Below, piece by piece: positions 7,355-16,452 of a stretch of DNA of 64,000 nucleotides. Position numbers and translations under genes: made by a program. This DNA comes from Nostoc sp. ATCC 43529. GTDB taxonomy: Bacteria > Cyanobacteriota > Cyanobacteriia > Cyanobacteriales > Nostocaceae. Position 1 is the stretch's first letter. Each line of letters begins with the position of its first letter. The stretch spans positions 124,001-188,000 of the forward strand of contig LWTK01000094.1 of assembly GCA_003326205.1 (NCBI GenBank), written 5' to 3'. Below the pieces are notes generated by a model. It was given only the letters and a program-made list of their open reading frames with translations. It did no database searches and was not told the DNA's origin.

Positions 7355-7573
7355 ATGACACGTCCCTCATCAATTAGGAACAGAAGAAGAGGGAGTATCC
7401 TCCAACAGGGTACTTCACTTGTACAAGCAGCGAGATTTTTGGGTGTAGACCAGAGTACTCTCTACATGGCTCTACAAAGAGGACAGATTCCCACTACTAG
7501 AAGAAACGGTCGGACTGTGGTTAGCCAAGGAGCCTTGATGGACTATAGAGCTAGAACCAGACCACTTTTATAG
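7355..7573 (+). CDS. Small excisionase-like helix-turn-helix protein
   Basis: A 72-residue basic protein with a MerR/excisionase-type HTH: SLVQAARFLGVDQSTLYMALQRGQIPTTRRNG, followed by the wing sequence TVVSQGALMDYRARTR. Such proteins bind DNA as recombination directionality factors or small regulators. No integrase or att site is visible nearby, so a regulatory role is as likely as an excisionase role. The Arg-rich N-terminus (IRNRRRGS) is unusual for the family. It stands alone between the ArsR pair and the hydrolase. Confidence 0.7.
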   Translation: MTRPSSIRNRRRGSILQQGTSLVQAARFLGVDQSTLYMALQRGQIPTTRRNGRTVVSQGALMDYRARTRPLL

Positions 7574-7735
7574 TTCTTGATTGAGTAGAACACAACTTCG
7601 TAAGGGCAAAGCGCATTGCTCATTGGCGTTAACTTCAAAACGAAAGCCCAAATTTGTTGGGTATAAGCTGAAAAAGTAAAAAGGTAATCTCCATGAATTA
7701 ATTTAGGAGATTATCTTTTTATTTTTTAAGTAATA

Positions 7736-8626
7736 TCATTCACTACAAAAATTTAAAATATGCTGGGCAGTGATTTGTGGTTGTTCTAGGTGAGGAAGAT
7801 GTCCGCAATCTTGAATCCACGTCAGGGTACTTTGTAGAATTGCTCTTTTAAATCTTATGGCATCCTTAGTGCCCAAAATTTTATCGGAATCGCCCCATAA
7901 AATTAGCGTTTTTTGCACAATTTGTGATATTTTTTTAAACCTAAAAGCACTATAACCACCACTTTTAGTGAAAGCAATTAAAGCTTGATGCCAATTTGGC
8001 ATTTGTAGGTGTAATGCAGCACAATATAAAGCATCCAAAGAGGCAAGATTTTGATTTTTATATCCAATGCGGGCAACGCGATCGCGCACTTTCATATTAC
8101 TCAAAAATTGAGTTGCTAAATAATCCAATGGTGGAAACATTAACTTACTTAATGGCGAACCACCCGCTAACCCAGCACTATCAATTAACACTAGCTTCTT
8201 GACGATTTCTGGGTAAGTCAGCGCCAAATCAATCGCCGTTGCACCCCCCATTGAAGCCCCCACCAAAATTACAGGTTGGTTAATCAAGCTTTTCCAAAAA
8301 TAATAAAGATGGGTTTTAATTGCAGTTGGGCTATAAGCAATTCCTGAGAGTCTATCTGTAAAGCCAAAACCTAACAAATCTACTGCCCAGGTTTCATTCT
8401 TTTCAGCAAGCAATGGCAAAAGCCGACGAAATTCTAATACAGAACTATCAAAACCGTGAATTAATAAAATAGGAGTTCCACCACTCCCTTGCTTGACATA
8501 AGCTGTGGCGATCGTTTGATTACTTAAAGGCGTGGTGAGAGCAGCTGTTTGAATACTCCGAGCCAGAGCGATCGACTCTGATTCTGTTAGTTGCCCAACT
8601 GCTGTAGGAAGAAAATTTGGAAACAT
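7736..8626 (-). CDS. Alpha/beta-fold hydrolase
   Basis: A 296-residue alpha/beta hydrolase. It has the oxyanion-side HG motif (LLIHGFDSSVLEFRRLLP), the nucleophile elbow VGASMGGATA, an acid-bearing WGDSDKILG, and the catalytic His in DCGHLPHLEQP. The cap region at about residues 160-220 is helical. Substrate cannot be told from sequence; plant and cyanobacterial relatives are annotated as esterases or hydrolases of unknown substrate. It is monocistronic and divergent from ccmK3, with a 250-bp intergenic region. Confidence 0.85.
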   Translation of the reverse strand: MFPNFLPTAVGQLTESESIALARSIQTAALTTPLSNQTIATAYVKQGSGGTPILLIHGFDSSVLEFRRLLPLLAEKNETWAVDLLGFGFTDRLSGIAYSPTAIKTHLYYFWKSLINQPVILVGASMGGATAIDLALTYPEIVKKLVLIDSAGLAGGSPLSKLMFPPLDYLATQFLSNMKVRDRVARIGYKNQNLASLDALYCAALHLQMPNWHQALIAFTKSGGYSAFRFKKISQIVQKTLILWGDSDKILGTKDAIRFKRAILQSTLTWIQDCGHLPHLEQPQITAQHILNFCSE

Positions 8627-8876
8627 AAATATCAGTTTATCGTACTAGGTCACTTCCAAACATCGCTAATTTTGTTAAACCACAAAATTACACAAACTAA
8701 TATTATTAATTATCACTAGTAATATATAAAACATAATTTCGCTTCCGTCAAAACATTCTAGCTCCCCACTCCCTACTCTCCAACCCGCCATTAAAGAAAG
8801 TTTTCCAAAATGTCAAAATTGGGACTAAACCCACGTACAATAAATATCACTTATTATTGACTCAGGAGCTAATGCC

Positions 8877-9188
8877 ATGCCGATGGCGGTTGGCGTAATT
8901 GAAACTTTAGGTTTTCCCAGTGTCTTAGCCGCAGCAGACGCAATGGTAAAATCTGCCGCAGTCACGCTGGTGTATTATGGTCTAGCTGAAAGTGGTCGCT
9001 TTGTAGTCGCCATCCGGGGACAAGTTGCTGAAGTAAAAAGAGCGGTTGCAGAAGGTATTGATGCTGGAGAACAAGTAAAGGCTGAAACAGTAATCACCCA
9101 CTACATTGTTCCCAATCCCCCGGAAAATGTGGAAACTATATTACCAATCCATTTCACTCAAAAATCAGAACCTTTCCGTATGTTCTAA
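8877..9188 (+). CDS. ccmK3: Carboxysome shell hexamer protein CcmK3
   Basis: A 103-residue BMC-domain protein of the beta-carboxysome shell. It opens with [33 protein letters not shown], has the VVAIRGQVAEVKRAV segment, and ends in HYIVPNPPENVETILP. The YYGLAESGRF pore-side loop, instead of the YxxxGSARF loop of CcmK1/2/4, and the HYIVPNPPENV segment point to CcmK3, a minor subunit known to form mixed hexamers with CcmK4. An AGGAG ribosome binding site lies 8 bp before the ATG. The ccmK4 gene follows 86 bp later; this satellite ccmK3-ccmK4 pair away from the main ccm operon is typical of beta-cyanobacteria. Confidence 0.85.
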   Translation: MPMAVGVIETLGFPSVLAAADAMVKSAAVTLVYYGLAESGRFVVAIRGQVAEVKRAVAEGIDAGEQVKAETVITHYIVPNPPENVETILPIHFTQKSEPFRMF

Positions 9189-9274
9189 GCAATTTCGCCA
9201 TCAAAATCTGTAGCGAAGCTTCGTACAATTAATTCGTCGCGCCACATATCGTTTATTCATACAGGAGATTAGTA

Positions 9275-9625
9275 ATGTCCCTACAGGCAGTCGGATCGCT
9301 GGAAACTAAGGGTTTCCCTGCTGTGCTAGCAGCAGCAGACGCTATGGTAAAAGCCGGTCGAGTCACTCTGGTTGGTTACATCCGAGTTGGTAGCGCTCGC
9401 TTTACAGTTAATATTCGTGGTGATGTTTCTGAAGTCAAAACAGCTATGGCTGCTGGTGTTGAAGCCGCAGAAAATGTTTATGGTGGTACCCTAGAGTCTT
9501 GGGTGATTATTCCTCGTCCCCATGAAAACGTTGAAGCTGTTCTACCAATTGCTTACACAGAAGAAGTCCAACAATATCGAGAATCTGTAGAAAACCCCAT
9601 TGTTAGATCCTCGAACGGACGATAA
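9275..9625 (+). CDS. ccmK4: Carboxysome shell hexamer protein CcmK4
   Basis: A 116-residue BMC-domain shell protein. The core reads [54 protein letters not shown], with the GSAR pore loop, and the conserved [16 protein letters not shown]. The C-terminal extension ([20 protein letters not shown]) matches CcmK4-type tails. AGGAG precedes the ATG. With CcmK3 upstream it likely forms heterohexamers that tune shell permeability. The pair is probably one transcript. Confidence 0.88.
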   Translation: MSLQAVGSLETKGFPAVLAAADAMVKAGRVTLVGYIRVGSARFTVNIRGDVSEVKTAMAAGVEAAENVYGGTLESWVIIPRPHENVEAVLPIAYTEEVQQYRESVENPIVRSSNGR

Positions 9626-10585
9626 ACAAAATTAACCCCTGTTTTTTACTTTTGGCGTTGGCGGAGTCAGAGGCTCGCTAACGCTAAGCTATCGCCCTAG
9701 ACCAATGGCTCATGCTTCTTTGGAATTCAAGCGTCTTTGGCTTGGTTCAAAATCAAACGAACAATTCTTATATATTATCTAGAATAGCGATCGCCACTCA
9801 CCATACTAGAATACATTGCCGCAATACCTACATTGTTCCCTGAAAGCTAATTCATATTTTGATTCAGTAACACCCAAAATTTATCAAGTTTTATCTGAAG
9901 TTTATTTAATTACTTAAATATTAAAATATAAGGGATTTCAGTTAGGTAAAGTTCACAACGTAACTCTGTACTATGGAGTGAAACCTGTTTTCCTTGCCCA
10001 CTCCCACTGGCAAAATTTAGCAAATATCCTGTTTTTTGCTTCCGAGCATCAATCTTGGCGATCGCTATATTTCCAAGCATCAATTAGCTTGATGCATGTA
10101 TTCATAACATCAAAATTATTCTTAATTGATAATTACCATGTATATACTTAGTGGGACTATTTTATGGTTTCAAGTAAAACCAAGTATATAACTACGTAAA
10201 GTATTGCCGATAGTTGAAACTTATACGGGTGAAATAACGTCTGATGTTGAGTTAAATTATATTCGTTCCTCGGCTGGGTTCCCGAAAGTCAAATTTCCTC
10301 AACCCATCTTTTGTAATGATGTATTATCCTCACTACTCTAAGTACATTTCTGTTGTCAGTTAAAAAACACAACTTAATAAAAGTTAAAATTAACAAAATT
10401 GACGGAAATGCCTCATAGATATTGGTTTGTGGCACTTTGAATATCGAGGGAAAACATCAACAGAGAAATTTCTGCATAAAGTTAGTGAATTTAGACGTAA
10501 TAAAAGTGGAATCACTGAGATGTTTTCATGAAACTCATGAAATCCGGGGCAACTGCCAGTTAAACATTTAGGTTAGATGGGATGA
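9626..10585. other. 960-bp gene-free region upstream of the HetZ-related gene
   Basis: No ORF with a plausible start and domain is visible on either strand. Near 9655-9700 there is a GC-rich dispersed repeat (GGCGTTGGCGGAG, GCTAACGCTAAGC); the rest is AT-rich. Short palindromes occur (TATATACTT ... AAGTATATA around 10139-10193; GCATCAAT/ATTAGCTTGATGC around 10075-10095). Given the length and position it may hold a long 5' leader and several promoters for the downstream regulator, but no box could be assigned. Confidence 0.5.
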
Positions 10586-11773
10586 ATGGGGGTTGTGATG
10601 CAAACTTCAAAATTGAGTTTCGAGGAGCGCAATCTCGCTATGACAAAGGATTTGGAAAGACTGGCTTTGGATTGGCAAAAGCGCTTGGCTGTAGAATGTC
10701 CAGAACAAAGTGAAGCTACTAGAAAAAGTATTACTTTGTGGCTGTTGGGGTCTGACTCAAAACGGTTTGATATGTTCAACCCGAAGGAACTTGAGATTGC
10801 CAAGCAAGCAATGGAATATCGCTGGAGAATTTTACGTCAACGCTACTTAGGGTTAGGGCGAGAACGTGCTTATCGTAACTTGATAACGCGATTGGGGAGT
10901 TTAGCAACATTACGGAATAAAATTCAGACTTGGGTTGCCCTGAGCCGCGATCGCCAGCGTAGTGTCATCGATGTGTTGCAAGAAGTACTACAAGAATTAT
11001 TGCAAAACGACACCTACATGCAACAGCAAATGGTTGACATCGCCAAATATACAAGCGATCGACGGTTAGCCGATGCTTTGCTGTTTGCCAGCGTAGAAGA
11101 ATATTGTTTGCGGCCAGTACGCAATCAACCCCTATTAGCTTACCGTTTTGTAAATTACTTACGTCGTACTCAACGTGGTGGCTTAACCCAAGTACCAAGT
11201 CGGGATTTGGTGAGATTAGTCTCAGAAGAAGTTCTCACAGACGACAGCGACAATCGGGTTAACTTAGTCGATAGTCAAGCGATCGCAGAATATCAAGAAG
11301 CACAACAACAAGAGGAACAACAAGCACTACGTCAGTCGGTACAAAAAGAATTTGAACATTATTTACAAGAAAACCTCGGAACCGAGGCAGTTGAATGGCT
11401 GCGGTTGTATCTTCAAGGTAAATCCCAAGAAGAAATTGCCAAAAGACTCAATAAGCCCACTAAGGAAGTATACCGACTCCGAGAAAAAATTAGTTACCAT
11501 GCTGTGCGCGTCTTTGCCCTCAAAGGCAAACCAGAACTCGTAGATAGTTGGCTCTCAATTTCCTTGGAAGAACATAACTTAGGGCTAACACAAAGCCAAT
11601 GGCAGCAACTTCATGAAAAACTCACGCCTTTGGCGCGGCAGATCCTAGATTTACGGAGAGCAGGTAAATCAATAGAAGACATCGCCCAACAATTAAAACT
11701 CAAAACCCATCAAGTGCTAGGCGAATGGACAAAAGTTTATCTTGCAGCCCAAGCTTTAAGAACTCAAGAGTAA
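10586..11773 (+). CDS. HetZ-related putative DNA-binding regulator
   Basis: A 395-residue protein I place with HetZ-like cyanobacterial regulators by overall architecture, not by a diagnostic motif. The N-terminal two thirds is helical and rich in Arg and Gln (LGLGRERAYRNLITRLGSLATLRNKI, ALLFASVEEYCLRPVRNQPLLAYRFVNYLRRTQRGG). The C-terminal third carries two sigma-70-region-4-like HTH segments: WLRLYLQGKSQEEIAKRLNKPTKEVYRLR at about 275-303 and LRRAGKSIEDIAQQLKLKTHQVLGEW at about 357-382. HetZ acts early in heterocyst commitment; whether this paralogue does is unknown. An internal ATG at 10598 is a possible alternative start. It is preceded by an unusually long leader. An alternative is an ECF-like sigma or unclassified HTH protein. 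Confidence 0.6.
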   Translation: MGVVMQTSKLSFEERNLAMTKDLERLALDWQKRLAVECPEQSEATRKSITLWLLGSDSKRFDMFNPKELEIAKQAMEYRWRILRQRYLGLGRERAYRNLITRLGSLATLRNKIQTWVALSRDRQRSVIDVLQEVLQELLQNDTYMQQQMVDIAKYTSDRRLADALLFASVEEYCLRPVRNQPLLAYRFVNYLRRTQRGGLTQVPSRDLVRLVSEEVLTDDSDNRVNLVDSQAIAEYQEAQQQEEQQALRQSVQKEFEHYLQENLGTEAVEWLRLYLQGKSQEEIAKRLNKPTKEVYRLREKISYHAVRVFALKGKPELVDSWLSISLEEHNLGLTQSQWQQLHEKLTPLARQILDLRRAGKSIEDIAQQLKLKTHQVLGEWTKVYLAAQALRTQE

Positions 11774-12208
11774 GTGGGCATGGGGGAGCCACTGCGGTCT
11801 TGGGGTCTCCCCAAGTGGAGCAAGTGGCGTCATTGGGCATTGGGCACTTGTACTGAGCGACTTGTGCCGAGCGTACCCCTTCGGGGAAGCAAGCTACGCG
11901 TAGCGTCTCGTAGAGAAGTCGAGGTAAGTCGAAGTATTGGGCATTGGGAAATGAGGGAGAGAAGAGGAAAAGGGGACAAGGAGAATAATTCTTAACTCTT
12001 AACTCTTAACTCTTAACTTTTAACTCGTATGCTCCATATTCCATTTCTCAGTATTTTCCCTAGTCGTTAATCGAAAATTTATCTTATACTTACGTTTACT
12101 TATGTAATAGATAATTGAATTTTTAACAATCCAGCAATGTATCTTTATTAACTACCTACTAAACTAGAAGGAAAATAGTATATAAGAAAATACCAAGTAA
12201 TAAAATCT
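11774..12208. other. Intergenic region with short tandem repeats
   Basis: It holds a dispersed GC-rich repeat (AGCTACGCGTAGCGTCTCG near 11890), a GGGCATTGGGCA-type repeat, and a four-unit TTAACTC array near 11994-12025. The last 150 bp are AT-rich and precede the MshEN-domain gene. The 73-aa ORF listed here is low-complexity chance coding. Confidence 0.6.
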
Positions 12209-13438
12209 ATGTTGTCTTCAGAAGGCGAACTCACAAATAGCACAGCCAATCGGCGACAGGTGCTAACCGCTACACAAAGTAAGTGGGAGCAAGAAGGCGA
12301 ACGCGAGCAAATATTCCAGCTAATGGATAGTTTTTTGTCGTTTGAAGCTTGTCTTTACCATCAAATTTTGCCTTTTGGATTAAAAGACAACAAACTATTG
12401 CTAGGTATGGTTCATCCAGAAGACGCTGAGGCACTAGATTATGTTAGCCGTATTGCGTCTTATATGAATTGCACGCTGATAATTGAGGCGATCGCAGCTG
12501 AGGCTCACCGTAGAATACTGTCAGCCTACCTCAACCACAAGAATATATCCCAGCTAGATACTCAACAAGCGGATCACCAAATAACAGTTACCATTGTTGA
12601 CAGCTTTATTACCTCTGGCGATACTTACTCTGAATCACAGCACCTACCAACATTCATACCACCTGAGACACAGACTAATGAACATTCTCGGCAGCCGATA
12701 GATTTGCCATCCCCAAATCAAGATAATATTCCTCAAATTTCTACCTTCTTGACCACGGGAAATATAGGCCAACAAAGGGATAAATCCGAAGCCTCGCTAC
12801 TAGAAAATTTACCTATCCTGCCAGTGGAAATTCCCGAACTGTTTAGTCCTGTGGAAGCATTGGCAACACTTCCACCCAAGAGATTACTAGAAGAATTACT
12901 AGGGCGAATTTTGGCAGGGGGAATTGGTCGGTTATATCTAGAAAGGCAACCTTACGAAGGCAGGATACTATGGAGTGACAATGGAGTATTGCAGTCTGTG
13001 TTAGACAAACTGCCGCTCTCTGTTTTTCAAGGAGTGCTTAATGAATTAAAACGGTTTGCTTCCCTACCTATTACCAAGGTTGCAGAACCAAAACAGATAG
13101 AGAAAGAATGTTTGTATCAAAAAACCCGTTTGCTATTACGCTTGCGAGTTATGCCAGGAATCTATGGCGAAGAAGCTACACTCCAAGTTTTGCGGGGAGC
13201 AGCATTAAAGTTTTATCAGCAACAACAGTTGACGCGTTTAAGCCGCGATGCCTTAGGAATTTCTCAGCAACTAAGCTTCAAATTACATGAACTACAAGAA
13301 CGCCTTTTTCTCAATCGCGCCCTTGACTCTGAACAATTAGAGGCTTTAGTTACCCTAAATCAACTAGTGAAAACTTTAGACCAACAGCTCAAAAAACTAT
13401 CACTAGAGGGCGATCCACCGACAAATAGCAAATCATAA
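12209..13438 (+). CDS. GspE/PilB N-terminal (MshEN) domain protein without an ATPase domain
   Basis: A 409-residue protein. Residues about 30-110 resemble the GspE/PilB N-terminal domain (MshEN), which can bind cyclic-di-GMP (LPFGLKDNKLLLGMVHPEDAEALDYVSRI). A polar linker of about 100 residues rich in Gln, Thr and Pro follows. Residues about 210-380 resemble the second N-terminal region of cyanobacterial PilB proteins (LLEELLGRILAGGIGRLYLERQ, RILWSDNGVLQSVLDKLPL, LLLRLRVMPGIYGEEATLQVLRGAAL). No Walker A, Asp box or Walker B is present, so it cannot be a pilus motor; a c-di-GMP-responsive adaptor is plausible but inferred. It lies between two developmental-type regulator genes on the same strand, 135 bp before the DevH-like gene. 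Confidence 0.65.
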   Translation: MLSSEGELTNSTANRRQVLTATQSKWEQEGEREQIFQLMDSFLSFEACLYHQILPFGLKDNKLLLGMVHPEDAEALDYVSRIASYMNCTLIIEAIAAEAHRRILSAYLNHKNISQLDTQQADHQITVTIVDSFITSGDTYSESQHLPTFIPPETQTNEHSRQPIDLPSPNQDNIPQISTFLTTGNIGQQRDKSEASLLENLPILPVEIPELFSPVEALATLPPKRLLEELLGRILAGGIGRLYLERQPYEGRILWSDNGVLQSVLDKLPLSVFQGVLNELKRFASLPITKVAEPKQIEKECLYQKTRLLLRLRVMPGIYGEEATLQVLRGAALKFYQQQQLTRLSRDALGISQQLSFKLHELQERLFLNRALDSEQLEALVTLNQLVKTLDQQLKKLSLEGDPPTNSKS

Positions 13439-13638
13439 GTCTATCAGTGAAACCGCTGATTTCGATCGCAATACATAATTGTTATGTTGTAATCGAACTC
13501 TGAACCGACCGTTCTAAGAAGCTTAGAACAAATAAATATAAATCTTACGTCTATATTCTACGTAAGATTACGTTGAAAGAAAGTTATAGTAACCAAGCTA
13601 ATTTTCGGCTTTTAAATCCATATTATTGCAAATATTTC

Positions 13639-14322
13639 ATGCAAACAGAGGTTTTTAGTGAACTTTTCCCCTTGATGAGTACAGCCAACCCACAAACTTT
13701 GGAATGGCTACTCAACGTTGCAATTGAACATGAATACCCAGGTGGGCGAGCTGTTCTCATGGAAGATGCTTGGGGTAATGCCGTTTATCTCGTTGTTTCT
13801 GGTTGGGTGAAAGTCCGACGTACTGTCGGGGAAGATTCAGTAGCTCTGGCAATTTTTGGCCGTGGGGATTTTTTTGGAGAAATGGCAATTTTAGATGAAT
13901 CTCCCCGTTCAACTGATGTCATTTCACTTTCAACTGTGAAGTTACTTAGCATCTCCAGAGAACGTTTTATTCAAATCTTGTTTAAAGACCCGCAATTACA
14001 CCATCGAATGTTGCAATTGATGGTACGGCGACTACGGCAAATTAACCTGCGCTTGCAAATGCGGTCTTCACCACCAGCAGTCAAACTCGCTCATACCTTA
14101 GTGACTTTAGGCGAAAGCTATGGTCAAGAATCGAACCAGGGCAGAGAAATTTTTAACATTCCCTTTAAAGATTTGGCAGAGGTGACAGAAATCGGTGTTG
14201 AAGAAACCACCAAAATCATGGAAAAGCTGCATGAAAAAGGGTGGATTAACATTGACAGCACCAACAACATTACCTATCTTGTCAACTTCAAACAGTTGAT
14301 GAACTTGGCAGGTAGAGTATAA
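13639..14322 (+). CDS. CRP/FNR-family regulator, DevH-like
   Basis: I start at ATG 13639 (MQTEVFSELFPLM); the track begins at a TTG 22 codons earlier without family support. The 227-residue protein has a cyclic-nucleotide-binding-fold domain at about 15-125 (YLVVSGWVKVRR, GRGDFFGEMAILDESPRS) and a CRP-type winged helix at about 160-215 (NIPFKDLAEVTEIGVEETTKIMEKLHEKGWI). The sequence resembles cyanobacterial DevH, needed for heterocyst glycolipid layer formation. Effector-binding residues for cAMP are not evident. Paralogues exist in Nostocales, so calling it DevH itself would be premature. It probably senses a cellular signal and activates class-specific promoters. Confidence 0.7.
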   Translation: MQTEVFSELFPLMSTANPQTLEWLLNVAIEHEYPGGRAVLMEDAWGNAVYLVVSGWVKVRRTVGEDSVALAIFGRGDFFGEMAILDESPRSTDVISLSTVKLLSISRERFIQILFKDPQLHHRMLQLMVRRLRQINLRLQMRSSPPAVKLAHTLVTLGESYGQESNQGREIFNIPFKDLAEVTEIGVEETTKIMEKLHEKGWINIDSTNNITYLVNFKQLMNLAGRV

Positions 14323-14381
14323 TCGCTTTGCCGATTACCTATTGTCTACTAGCAAGCTGTTCCACATTTAATTTGCATAAC

Positions 14382-14407
14382 TAGGGTGGGCTTTTTGACC
14401 CACCCTA
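14382..14407. repeat. Hairpin TAGGGTGGG ... CCCACCCTA
   Basis: Perfect 9-bp arms around an 8-nt loop, 60 bp after the CRP-family gene. The arm sequence recurs as a dispersed repeat in cyanobacteria. It might terminate transcription weakly, since no T-run follows. The rest of 14323-14651 is AT-rich with nothing recognised. Confidence 0.55.
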
Positions 14408-14651
14408 CAATAATTTGATTTCATCTGAATTATGCAATTTAGATGTTTTTTAGTTCAAATAAAACTCATTTTTATCGACTACCCCACGGATAAATCTGAG
14501 GGCTTCTAAATCACTGCACGACTATAGTAGCTTGACAGCTTGTTTAATTAACTACTAGTTTATTAAACTGGTGTCTGTGTTGTATTTCAAACACAAGCTT
14601 AAGATTGCTCGCGTATTTAGGTTGGCATAATCAAAAATAGAAACTCCAGAA

Positions 14652-15248
14652 ATGACTAGAGCTTCATCTTTACCACCGAATTATACTATTCGCCAAGCTC
14701 GTAATATTGATATTCCAGCAATATATCAAATTATTTTCTTGGGTATTAATGATTTAAAAATTTTAATTATTTTTGCTCTATTTATAGCAATAGGTATTTT
14801 TTTAATCTTTTCTGCTATGTGTATTGCTATTGGAAATTGTTCTCTTAGCTTTCAAGATTTTTGGATAACTCTAGTAATAATACCATTAATAGTAAGCGGT
14901 TCAATATTAATAGCTTCCTTTATACAAATAGCAAGTATTTTTCATAGACAAGATGGCTCAATAGTTTTGTTGATAGAACACCATAATCGGTTGGTAGCTT
15001 ATGCTATACAGTCTCAAAAACGTAACTATTCGTTGTTGAATTCTTTATATGTTAAATCTGATTCTCGCCGCCTTGGGTTGGGATCTTGTTTAGTACAAAA
15101 CCTTACAAGCGTAGGAGTTAGACCCATTTATGTGTTCCCTACACCTGATTCATTAAGATTTTATATACGTCATGGTTTTATTTTAGTCCAAGAGCAAAAT
15201 CTTCCACCCGAACTCCGCAGAAATAGCAGATGTTTAGGTTTGATATAG
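14652..15248 (+). CDS. GNAT acetyltransferase with two inserted membrane segments
   Basis: A 198-residue GNAT-fold protein with an unusual insertion. The N-terminal strand and helix (YTIRQARNIDIPAIYQIIF) lead into two hydrophobic helices at about 36-60 and 71-97. The core then resumes (LLIEHHNRLVAYAIQ, SLYVKSDSRRLGLGSCLVQNL), where RRLGLGS is the acetyl-CoA pyrophosphate-binding loop. The end FYIRHGFILVQEQNLP is typical of motif B. The insertion suggests membrane-anchored acetylation; substrate unknown. Codon use is more AT-rich than its neighbours, and a TnpB relic follows, so horizontal origin is possible. Confidence 0.75.
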   Translation: MTRASSLPPNYTIRQARNIDIPAIYQIIFLGINDLKILIIFALFIAIGIFLIFSAMCIAIGNCSLSFQDFWITLVIIPLIVSGSILIASFIQIASIFHRQDGSIVLLIEHHNRLVAYAIQSQKRNYSLLNSLYVKSDSRRLGLGSCLVQNLTSVGVRPIYVFPTPDSLRFYIRHGFILVQEQNLPPELRRNSRCLGLI

Positions 15249-15293
15249 CTAAGATATTCAATACAAAACGCTACAACCGCGAGTTGCTCAGGT

Positions 15294-15515
15294 GAGTATC
15301 AGTTTTGTCCTAAATGTAGATTTGAAACAGGCAAAAAAGACCTCTCACAACATACCTAATAATTTACTCAAATTGCGGCTACATCACTGATAAAAATGTG
15401 GCAGCCGCTCAAGAGTTTTCGTTCTACAGTTTTTAGCCGTGGGGCACACAGCCAAAATGCTTGGCGAGGGTAAATTCGTTTTTTACACCGTAAAGCAAAA
15501 ATCCCCCAGCTTATA
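15294..15515 (+). pseudogene. Relic of a TnpB (IS605/IS200-type) C-terminal zinc ribbon
   Basis: One frame reads QFCPKCRFETGKKDLSQHT and, after a frameshift, another reads YSNCGYITDKNVAAAQE. Together they give the CPxC ... CG-x3-D-x3-AA signature of the TnpB zinc ribbon and the final RuvC motif. The following GGGGCACACAGCCAAAATGCTTGGCGAGG resembles the usual TnpB tail (VGHTxxxAWG). Stops and shifts interrupt every frame, and no upstream TnpB body is left. The remainder of 15249-15609 shows nothing else. Confidence 0.6.
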
Positions 15516-15609
15516 GCCGTAGGGAATGTCAAAAACTACCAACTTGGTTGAGTTTTGCACCCGAAATTAGTATGCTAACCTATATTCTCAAATCAACGAG
15601 TCAAAATAT

Positions 15610-16452
15610 TTATCCGAATCTGCCGCTGACGTAATCTCTGGTATATTCCTGCTTCGGATTGTTAAAAATCTGCTCTGTCAAATCATATTCCACCAGATAT
15701 CCCATTTTTGAGCCACTTTCCGTTGCCTGGGCATTGAAAAAGGCTGTCATATCCGACACCCGTGCAGCTTGTTGCATATTGTGGGTGACGATAATAATCG
15801 TATATTGGGACTTCAGTTCTTGGAGTAATTCTTCAACCCGCAAAGTTGAAATTGGGTCAAGAGCTGAGCATGGTTCATCCATTAGCAGCACCTCTGGTTG
15901 AATTGCTAAGGCACGAGCAATACACAAGCGCTGCTGTTGTCCGCCAGATATAGATAGACCACTTTGTTTAAGTTTGTGTTTCACTTCATCCCACAAAGCA
16001 GCTTGTCGCAAACTCCGCTCTACCAATTCATCCATATCACCTCGATAGCCATTAATCCTAGCTCCAAAGGCTATATTTTCATAAATTGATTTCGGAAAAG
16101 GGTTGGGTTTTTGAAACACCATACCAATGCGGCGGCGCAATTCTACTGTATCAATTCTTTTATCATAAATATCAGTTTCACCAAAGGTAATTCTTCCCTG
16201 AATGTGTGCGCCGGGAATCAAGTCATTTAAGCGATTAAAACATCTTAATACGGTGCTTTTACCACATCCAGAAGGGCCAATAAAGGCTGTGATTTTGTTT
16301 TTACCAATGTTTAAATTAACATCACGAACTGCTTTGAAATTACCATAGAAAACAGATAATTGTTCAGCTTGCAATATTGTCTCAGATGTAGCAGTTGTTG
16401 AGTTTAATACCATAAAAACGTCAGGAAAATAATGATAACGTGCTTGACTCAT
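15610..16452 (-). CDS. pstB: Phosphate ABC transporter ATPase PstB
   Basis: A 280-residue ABC ATPase driving high-affinity phosphate import. Walker A is GPSGCGKST, the signature is [18 protein letters not shown], Walker B is [13 protein letters not shown], and the His-loop is [33 protein letters not shown] and [18 protein letters not shown] are diagnostic of PstB. The first ~14 residues are unconserved; a start at the Met of [12 protein letters not shown] (codon 14) is possible. Its gene abuts pstA with no gap, so translational coupling in a pstSCAB operon is likely. Expression should follow phosphate starvation through SphS-SphR. Confidence 0.95.
   Translation of the reverse strand: MSQARYHYFPDVFMVLNSTTATSETILQAEQLSVFYGNFKAVRDVNLNIGKNKITAFIGPSGCGKSTVLRCFNRLNDLIPGAHIQGRITFGETDIYDKRIDTVELRRRIGMVFQKPNPFPKSIYENIAFGARINGYRGDMDELVERSLRQAALWDEVKHKLKQSGLSISGGQQQRLCIARALAIQPEVLLMDEPCSALDPISTLRVEELLQELKSQYTIIIVTHNMQQAARVSDMTAFFNAQATESGSKMGYLVEYDLTEQIFNNPKQEYTRDYVSGRFG

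Noticed and set aside
8871-9625. Possibility that the ccmK pair begins a full carboxysome operon
   Set aside because: No ccmL, ccmM, ccmN or rbc gene follows; the 960 bp after ccmK4 are gene-free.
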